Part shown: one piece after another, positions 59,037 to 64,000 of the stretch
Position numbering within the stretch: position 1 is the first letter of the stretch
Layout of the letters: the number at the start of each line of letters is the position of its first letter
Source of the DNA: JAGWBD01 sp965220615
Lineage (GTDB): Bacteria > Chloroflexota > Anaerolineae > Aggregatilineales > Phototrophicaceae
Direction of reading: 5' to 3'
Length of the DNA stretch: 64,000 nt
NCBI GenBank assembly: GCA_965220615.1
Contig: CBDCQL010000002.1
Span: 2,356,001-2,420,000 of the forward strand
Made by a program: the position numbers and the translations under genes
The notes under the pieces: model-generated
What the model was told of the DNA's origin: nothing
Database searches by the model: none
What the model saw: only the letters and a program-made list of their open reading frames with translations

Positions 59037-59477
59037 TTATGCATTCTGCTGACAGTCCGCGCAGGCGCCGAAGAGTTGCAAACGACTGTCTGTGATGTGA
59101 TGCCCACTGCTATGTTCACTTTGTTGAATCAGATCGTTCAGCGGTTGGCTGTCTAGATAATCCGCGCGTCCGCAGTCCAGACAAATGAACAGCATCATTA
59201 GCTCGGGAAGGTTTGGTACGAAGTGACTGCATCCCTGATAACCATGAACGCGGCGTATCAGGCCCAGGTATTCGAGCTTCTCGACCATGCGGTAGACCGT
59301 CGCCCTGCCGGTTTTCGGGCGCGACTGACGGGCGACATCCCAGGCCTGCTCGGCGCTGAGCGGATACTCGCTGTGCGCGAAGATATCGATCAACATCTCC
59401 TGAACTGTAGTCACACGGAAGCCGCTCTCGTCAAGCGCGGCCCGCCAGTCTTCTGAATTGATCGTGTTGTTGGGCAT
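59037..59477 (-). CDS. zur: Fur-family zinc uptake regulator
   Basis: 146 residues. Winged helix (FRVTTVQEMLIDIFAHSEYPLSAEQAWDVAR, TGRATVYRMVEKLEYLGLIRRV), then the dimerisation domain with two structural-zinc pairs C99-x2-C102 and C139-x2-C142. The association with COG0523 genes and a FecB-type uptake operon points to Zur rather than Fur. Two Zur-box-like sites lie 28 and 58 bp before its start, so it is probably autoregulated. Divergent from the metal uptake genes. Confidence 0.82.
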   Translation of the reverse strand: MPNNTINSEDWRAALDESGFRVTTVQEMLIDIFAHSEYPLSAEQAWDVARQSRPKTGRATVYRMVEKLEYLGLIRRVHGYQGCSHFVPNLPELMMLFICLDCGRADYLDSQPLNDLIQQSEHSSGHHITDSRLQLFGACADCQQNA

Positions 59478-59504
59478 CAGGTTTTCAACCTTACGCTTCC
59501 AAAT

Positions 59505-59519
59505 TGAGACTGCGTATCA
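59505..59519. promoter_or_regulatory. Zur-box-like site 1
   Basis: TGAGAC-TGC-GTATCA, an inverted repeat with one mismatch, nearest to zur. Its centre is 30 bp from that of site 2, about three helical turns. Confidence 0.6.
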
Positions 59520-59534
59520 CGCACGCTCGGATAT

Positions 59535-59549
59535 TGATACCATGTCTCA
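59535..59549. promoter_or_regulatory. Zur-box-like site 2
   Basis: TGATAC-CAT-GTCTCA, same half-sites as site 1 in reversed order. Confidence 0.6.
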
Positions 59550-59590
59550 ATAAGCGTTGCAAGTGGGAAATCTGGAACGGGTCCAGGATG

Positions 59591-59617
59591 TCTGAATCGA
59601 TCGGGTTGTTGGGCAGT
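59591..59617 (-). pseudogene. Relic of the zur 5' end
   Basis: Read leftward it encodes LPNNPIDS, matching MPNNTINS at the start of Zur, with the ATG changed to CTG. It is part of a tandem duplication of about 110 bp (59454-59560 and 59591-59700) that also doubled the operator pair. Confidence 0.55.
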
Positions 59618-59641
59618 GGAATTCCACCCTTGCGCTCCAAA

Positions 59642-59656
59642 TGAGACTGGGTATCA
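59642..59656. promoter_or_regulatory. Zur-box-like site 3
   Basis: TGAGAC-TGG-GTATCA, the duplicated counterpart of site 1, upstream of the binding-protein gene. Confidence 0.6.
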
Positions 59657-59671
59657 TTCACGCCGCTCTAA

Positions 59672-59686
59672 TGAGACATAGTCTCA
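59672..59686. promoter_or_regulatory. Zur-box-like site 4 (perfect palindrome)
   Basis: TGAGAC-ATA-GTCTCA, perfect arms, counterpart of site 2, again 30 bp from its neighbour. It lies 47 bp before the ATG of the binding-protein gene. Confidence 0.65.
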
Positions 59687-59732
59687 ACAAGCATCTTGAA
59701 CGGCTTCTGGATGAATGAAGGAGAAAAACCCC

Positions 59733-60743
59733 ATGAAACAGGCTCTGGTGTATGTCGCGCTGCTCTTGACGCTTCCATTCACATTTGTCGCGAATGCGCA
59801 AGACGACAGCCCCTTCCCCGTCACGATTGAGAACTGCGGCTTCGAGGCAACCTTTCACGAGCCGCCGGAAAGCGCCGTAACCATGAACCAGGGCGCCACC
59901 GAAATCATGCTGGCGCTGGCTCTCGAAGATCATATGACGGGAACAGCCTGGCTCGACGATTACATCCTGCCGGAGTTTGCGGATGCCTATGAGACCATTC
60001 CCGTCCTTGCTGATGCCTACCCGTCGCAGGAGGTGCTGTTCGGCGCCGAACCGGATTTTGTCTATGGCTCTTACAGCAGCGCCTTTGGCGAGGCGGCTGC
60101 CGGACCCCGTGAGCAGCTTGCCGATCCCGGTATCGGTTCCTGTGTGTCACCAATGGCCTGCGCTGATCGCTCGCTGCGTCCGGAAGTCGTCACTATTGAG
60201 GACGTTTACGGTGAAGTCCTCGATATTGGAGCCATCTTCGGCGTTGCCGACCGCGCCCAGGCATTGGTCGCTGAACTTCAGGCGGAACTGGACGACATCA
60301 GCGCGGTTTTGGAAGATGTGGAAGAAACCGTGTCACTGTTCTGGTTCGACAGCGGCGGCGATGATGTTTACGCCGGCGCCTGCTGTGGCGCACCGGGCAT
60401 CATTATGGACTTGCTCGCTGCGGAGAACATATTCGGGGATGCGGAAGGTTCCTGGGCGACGGTGAGCTGGGAGGAAGTCGTAGCCCGCGATGCCGATGCT
60501 ATCGTAATAGTAAATGCCGATTGGGATACCGCCGAATCAAAGATCGAAACGCTGACGACCAACCCGGCTTACGCGGATATGACCGCCGTCCAAAACGAAA
60601 ACTGGGTGCTGATCGACTTCAGCTACACGATGCCGAACATTCGCAACGTGGAAGCCGTCCGAATCATCGCCCGGTTCCTTTATCCAGAGCTGTTCGCCGG
60701 GATCGACGCGGCGGAAACCGGGCAAGCCGAATCGGATGAGTAA
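59733..60743 (+). CDS. FecB/BtuF-type ABC transporter binding protein
   Basis: 336 residues from ATG 59733 (AAGGAG upstream). Sec signal peptide ending FVANAQDD, then a class III binding protein: VTMNQGATEIMLALAL, PDFVYGSYSSAFG, a long connecting helix region (LVAELQAELDDISAVL) and the C-lobe. Related proteins bind metal chelates, haem or cobalamin. Four Zur-like sites upstream suggest that it captures zinc or a zinc-chelate. The permease and ATPase encoded next are damaged, so it may now depend on another transporter. Confidence 0.88.
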   Translation: MKQALVYVALLLTLPFTFVANAQDDSPFPVTIENCGFEATFHEPPESAVTMNQGATEIMLALALEDHMTGTAWLDDYILPEFADAYETIPVLADAYPSQEVLFGAEPDFVYGSYSSAFGEAAAGPREQLADPGIGSCVSPMACADRSLRPEVVTIEDVYGEVLDIGAIFGVADRAQALVAELQAELDDISAVLEDVEETVSLFWFDSGGDDVYAGACCGAPGIIMDLLAAENIFGDAEGSWATVSWEEVVARDADAIVIVNADWDTAESKIETLTTNPAYADMTAVQNENWVLIDFSYTMPNIRNVEAVRIIARFLYPELFAGIDAAETGQAESDE

Positions 60744-61243
60744 ATCCGGGGCAGCAAGTATGCCGGGGCGGCAGTCGCTCGTGACTGCCGCCCCGGGCAA
60801 GCGCAAGGCGCCCCCGGAGCGTAACGCCGCCCGCGCGCAGCTGCTAATCGCTGTGCTGGCGCCGTTTATACTGCTGTCGATCACACTGGCGATGATTATC
60901 GGGCCCGTGGAAATCGCCCCGCTCACCGTCTGGGAAATTGTCTTCGGGAAAGTGACAGGCGCAGAGGGCGACTGTTCCAACGCGCAAGCCAATATCGTTT
61001 GGCTCATTCGTTTCCCGCGGGTCTTGTTGGCAAGTGTTGTCGGCGCCGGGTTGGCAGTAATCGGCGTCGTGATGCAGGCTGTCACCCGCAATCCACTGGC
61101 CGACCCGTTCTTGTTGGGGATTTCGTCCGGGGCGGCTTTGGGTGCTGTTCGCGCCTGAGGAAATCCCGGTGGGGATTATCACATCGCTCTGCGGCGCGCC
61201 GTTCTTCCTGTGGTTGATGCGTCGCAACAAGGATGCCCTGTGA
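60736..61243 (+). pseudogene. FecCD-type ABC permease with large internal deletion
   Basis: The N-terminal part (LLIAVLAPFILLSITLAM, IVWLIRFPRVLLASVVGAGLAV, TRNPLADPFLLGISSGAALGA) is normal for a FecCD permease up to about residue 138. It then meets a TGA, because the sequence jumps directly into the C-terminal end of the same family in another frame (PEEIPVGIITSLCGAPFFLWLM). About 180 residues are missing, so the channel cannot form. The break lies at about 61145-61153. Confidence 0.8.
60763..60796. terminator. Perfect 14-bp hairpin after the FecB-type gene
   Basis: CCGGGGCGGCAGTC, loop GCTCGT, exact reverse complement. As at 14410-14441, it follows the binding-protein stop by about 20 bp. 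It probably stabilises the upstream message; the real permease start may be downstream of it. Confidence 0.6.
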
Positions 61244-62020
61244 CTCTCAATGTTCACGGGGTTGGCTGGTCGGTCGATGCCCAAGGGATTATCGACGATA
61301 TACGGCTCTCGGTCGAAACGGGCGCCTTCGTCGGGCTCCTGGGACCGAACGGCAGCGGTAAATCCACGCTGTTGCGCTGCATCTATCGCAGTCTGAAGGC
61401 GGACGCCGGGACGATTTCACTTGATGGCGCAGACCTGCTGGCAATGCCGCCGCGCGATGCCGCCCGCAGGATGGCGGTCGTCTTGCAAGAGACCCCGATA
61501 CAGTTCGATTTCACTGTGCAAGAGATGGTCCTGATGGGGCGCACCCCACACAAAAGCGCCCTTGAACCGGATTCCATCGATGACTGGGAAATCGTGGCGG
61601 ACGCGCTGGCCCAGGTAAACATGCTGGACTTCAACGAACGCAGCTTTGGCACACTCTCCGGTGGAGAGAAGCAGCGGGTCCTCATCGCGCGCGCTGGCGC
61701 AGCAGTCGCAATTTCTGGTGCTGGACGAACCCACCAACCATCTTGACATTCGCTACCAACTGGAAATCCTGGACATCGTGCGTGAACTGCGCGTCACCAC
61801 ACTTGCCGCGCTGCACGACCTGAACCTGGCGGCGCACTATTGCGACCGACTTTATGTGCTTGGTGAAGGGCGCGTTGTGGCGTCTGGCGCGCCGGACGAA
61901 GTAGTGACGGCGGATCTCATTTACGAGGTATACGGTGTTCGGGCGGATGTCGCCACAGATCCAACGACGGGGAGAACGCATGTCACCTACTTCCCGACGA
62001 GTGTGAGGGCGAGCGTATGA
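61240..62020 (+). pseudogene. FecE-type ABC ATPase, frameshifted
   Basis: From GTG 61240 (overlapping the permease stop) the first frame encodes the Walker A GPNGSGKST, the Q-loop region VVLQETPIQFDF and the signature LSGGEKQRVLIARA. There the frame is lost; the second frame continues LAQQSQFLVLDEPTNHLDIRYQ (Walker B, D-loop) and LAALHDLNLAAHYCDRLYVL (H-loop) to 62020. The break is in GCGCGCGCT at about 61687-61695, where losing two bases of the GC repeat explains it. ATPase of the zinc/metal-chelate importer, now apparently inactive. Confidence 0.8.
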
Positions 62021-62790
62021 AAAAGGGCACAGCTGTGATTTTGCTGGGGCGAAACGTGTACAGCAACGCGCCCTGCCAGCAGATGAACCGTCTCGTTGAG
62101 GCGCTGCGTGAGAGTGGCGCGCATGGGCTGGCAACAAGCGCATTTGTCGACGGCGGATCGCCCGCGTTGCCAGATGCGCTGGGGCTGTGCGCCGCGCAGG
62201 GTATGGCGCGGGTGCTGGTCGTCCCGGTCTACCTGCCGACCGACCGCAACCTCGATAACTGGCTGAAACGGATTGTCCGACGCTGGCTGCACCATAATGC
62301 CGCCACGGACTTCACCGTTCACATGACGCCGCCGCTGGGTGATGCGCCGGAACTTGCAGCGGCAGTCGTGGACCTCGTGGCACGCCATGCCGATATGCCG
62401 ATGGCACCACTGTCTGCCAGTCACGCCAGCCCCAACAGTCCCGAATGGTCGCTAATTCCACCCCACAGCCATCATGCGCTGCTCTGCCGGGGTCCGCGCT
62501 GCAACGCCGCCGGGGCGGGTGAAGCCGCTCAGGTTCTCAAGAAGTGCCTGAAAGCGAAAAACATGAGCGATGATGCGGTTCTCGTTGCACAGACCGGCTG
62601 ACTGTATCCCTGCAACCTGGGCCCGGTCATGGTGGTCAACCCCAAAGGTCTCTGGTACGGCGGTCTGACCGAAAAGGGAGTCGAACGCATTGTCGAAGAA
62701 CATTTTGAGGCCGGCCAGATCGTAGCGCGTTACGCCCGCTATCCGTCGCAGCAGACACAACAACGTCCAACAGAACTTGAGCAAGTATAG
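62017..62790 (+). CDS. CbiX-like chelatase fused to thioredoxin-like [2Fe-2S] ferredoxin, with in-frame TGA at a cluster Cys
   Basis: One frame from ATG 62017 to TAG 62788, interrupted by TGA at 62599-62601 (codon 195). Residues 1-130 resemble a CbiX/sirohydrochlorin-chelatase half. Residues 150-257 are a thioredoxin-like ferredoxin with C157-x4-C162, then the TGA where the third ligand is expected, x3, C199 (GxLYPCNLGPVMVV) and the typical GLWYGGLTEKGVERIVEEHF. The TGA thus replaces a cluster Cys, giving either Sec, a premature stop or an error. No clear SECIS stem was seen after it. The start overlaps the ATPase end (ATGA). Probable role: metal insertion or reduction in the Zur-linked pathway. 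Confidence 0.65.
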
Positions 62791-62903
62791 ATAATGCTTA
62801 AGGCGCTGAACTTTTCCGAGACCCGACTTTCTCAGTCTGAGTCGCCGTGACACCTGTCCCGATGACCTGTCAAATCAGCCAATGTAGTGTCCGGGGGTGG
62901 ATG

Positions 62904-63029
62904 GGCAGCATCGTCCTGATGCACACCATCGCGCCTTCCTCACTGACCATCGATCCCGTCGCCGACCTGCTGGCGCGCAGGAATCTGAAGGCCGTGCCAC
63001 TCTCGGGAATGTTGGGGACATCCGTATGA
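62904..63029 (+). pseudogene. C-terminal fragment of the polysaccharide deacetylase
   Basis: Encodes GSIVLMHTIAPSSLTIDPVADLL to the stop, nearly identical to the last 40 residues of the protein at 53057-53845. It has no start or catalytic part. It is followed by the same spacer and a Uma2 gene as at 53.8 kb, so the tail and the Uma2 gene were copied together. Confidence 0.7.
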
Positions 63030-63051
63030 AGCGAATCCGCATTTTGACGGG

Positions 63052-63582
63052 CTAGTCAGGAAAGAAGTCCCTGACTGCCGCGCGGAAGCCGGGCAGCGTC
63101 GCCCCGCCCTCAATGACGTCATCGCCGGTGAGCTTCTGTGGCGCTGCGTCGGGCTGGTGCAATTCCAGGGAACGCGCTTCCGGGTCCACCAGCCAGACCA
63201 TGGGTGTGCCCGCCGCGAGATAGCGCGCGGCCTTGCGTCGCAATTCGCGCCAGGTATTGCTGTCGCTGCGGATCTCCACAGCGAGACGCGGCGCTTCGCG
63301 CGGGATGGCGTCGGCATCCGCGCGCTGCAAGACCACATCCGGCCGGCTGTGCCAGCCCTCCAGGTCATGCGCGACGTCTCCGGCCGACCAGTATCCGGGA
63401 AGCAGGCCCCTGTCCAGCCATTCGTCCAGCAAGCGACCAACCCTGATCTGCAAGGCGCCATGAATCAGCTTCGATGACATTTCGATGACTGCTCCCGTAG
63501 AGTCGAATGAGAAGTAGCGGTCGGGGCAGCGCTCAACCAGCGCGACGAATTCGTCCATGCTCATGCGGGTTGTGACGGCCAT
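63052..63582 (-). CDS. Uma2-family (DUF820) restriction-endonuclease-like protein
   Basis: 176 residues from ATG 63582 (CAGGAGG upstream). Active-site segments WHSRPDVVLQRAD and RLAVEIRSDSNTW, then YLAAGTPMVWLVDPEARSLEL. The C-terminus is shared with the copy at 53867-54397, and the middle with the partial copy at 63648. Together with that copy it forms a head-to-tail tandem. Role unknown. Confidence 0.9.
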   Translation of the reverse strand: MAVTTRMSMDEFVALVERCPDRYFSFDSTGAVIEMSSKLIHGALQIRVGRLLDEWLDRGLLPGYWSAGDVAHDLEGWHSRPDVVLQRADADAIPREAPRLAVEIRSDSNTWRELRRKAARYLAAGTPMVWLVDPEARSLELHQPDAAPQKLTGDDVIEGGATLPGFRAAVRDFFPD

Positions 63583-63647
63583 GCTGGCCTCCTGCATCGT
63601 GCTTGCCTCAAGTGTAGCACGATGTTGTTTGCGGTCAGCGACTGCAA

Positions 63648-64000
63648 TTACTCGGGGAACAGGTCGTTTACCGTGGCGCGGAAGCCGGGCAGCGTCGCGC
63701 CGCCCTCGATGACGTCGTCGCCGATGAGCGTTTGCGGCACCGCGTCGGGCAGGTGCAATTCCAGGGAACGCGCCTCCGGGTCCACGAGCCAGACCATGGG
63801 CGTACCCGCCGCGAGATAGCGGGCGGCCTTGCGCCGCAGTTCGCGCCAGGTGTTGCTGTCGCTGCGGATCTCAACAGCGAGACGCGGCGCTTCCCGCGGG
63901 AATGGGCCGGAGCCAACGCGCAAGAGCACGACGTCCGGGCGACAGTGCCAGCCGCCAAGATCGTGCGCAACCTCTGTGGCAGGTCTGTATCCAGGCAGCC
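63648..64000 (-). CDS. Uma2-family protein, 5' end outside the window
   Basis: The reading frame is open from the right edge (LPGYRPATEVAHDLGGWHCRPDV) to the stop at 63648, about 117 codons of the C-terminal part. Catalytic D is in HCRPDVVLL, E in RLAVEIRSDSNTW, followed by YLAAGTPMVWLVDPEARSLEL. A tandem paralogue of the gene at 63052-63582. Its 3' end also appears as a scrap at 54474-54510. Confidence 0.88.
   Translation of the reverse strand, partial: LPGYRPATEVAHDLGGWHCRPDVVLLRVGSGPFPREAPRLAVEIRSDSNTWRELRRKAARYLAAGTPMVWLVDPEARSLELHLPDAVPQTLIGDDVIEGGATLPGFRATVNDLFPE

Noticed and set aside
62602..62660. SECIS hairpin after the second TGA
   Set aside because: Only short, interrupted pairings around GGGCCC were found by eye; nothing comparable to the hairpin at 50932-50948.
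50729..62790. Genome-wide reassignment of TGA to Cys or Trp
   Set aside because: Many genes here end properly at TGA (for example overlapping ATGA/TGATG junctions), so TGA is a normal stop and any recoding must be local.

Overview
The window is about 62-65% G+C and looks like the accessory part of a chromosome from a Chloroflexota bacterium (Anaerolineae or Ardenticatenia-like). The reasons are several carbohydrate ABC transporters without their own ATPase, Tat-exported lipid-free binding proteins, expansions of Uma2-family (DUF820) genes and SnoaL-like genes, and two families of short palindromic repeats between genes. No rRNA, tRNA, CRISPR array, integrase or transposase was seen, and the taxonomic call is an inference.

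Layout. 0-2 kb: the start of a Tat-secreted protein, probably a sugar-binding protein, and a MalG-type permease, both leftward, in repeat-rich DNA. 2-7.2 kb: four tandem membrane desaturase/hydroxylase paralogues with duplicated promoter segments and mosaic sequence. 7.4-9.2 kb: a NodU/CmcH carbamoyltransferase. 9.3-10.6 kb: a secreted protein of unknown function. 10.9-21.9 kb: one long rightward operon with a LacI regulator (operator visible), a sugar-type ABC importer, six SnoaL-like (NTF2-fold) proteins holding about ten such domains, and an enolase-superfamily dehydratase. This looks like a dedicated uptake and catabolic unit for an unknown substrate. 22-28.6 kb: a SocA/Panacea-like protein with a membrane partner, then a tightly coupled five-gene leftward operon (cupin, MetE-like, membrane methyltransferase, HisD-like, SDR).

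28.7-38 kb is a defence and toxin-antitoxin island. It holds a broken PIN toxin with its upstream partner, a Panacea-like/RelE-like/type IIG restriction-modification operon (RM gene frameshifted), a TIR-like gene with a membrane partner, and an ImmA-DUF4411 pair in AT-richer DNA; a GH2 glycosidase interrupts it. 38-53.9 kb holds carbohydrate and general metabolism: an epimerase, a second enolase-superfamily enzyme, an M16 peptidase, a Bax-inhibitor-like protein, an ABC importer with a sulfatase, GH127 and a polysaccharide deacetylase. A thioredoxin-like lipoprotein in this stretch has an in-frame TGA exactly at the first Cys of its CxxC motif, followed by a possible bacterial SECIS hairpin.

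54.8-62.8 kb is a zinc/metal homeostasis locus. A Zur regulator and COG0523 proteins read left, and a FecB-like binding protein, a decayed FecCD permease, a frameshifted ATPase and a CbiX-ferredoxin protein read right. Four Zur-box-like palindromes lie between them, produced by a tandem duplication. The CbiX-ferredoxin gene also has an in-frame TGA at a cluster Cys. The right end carries tandem Uma2 genes and scars of repeated segmental duplication.
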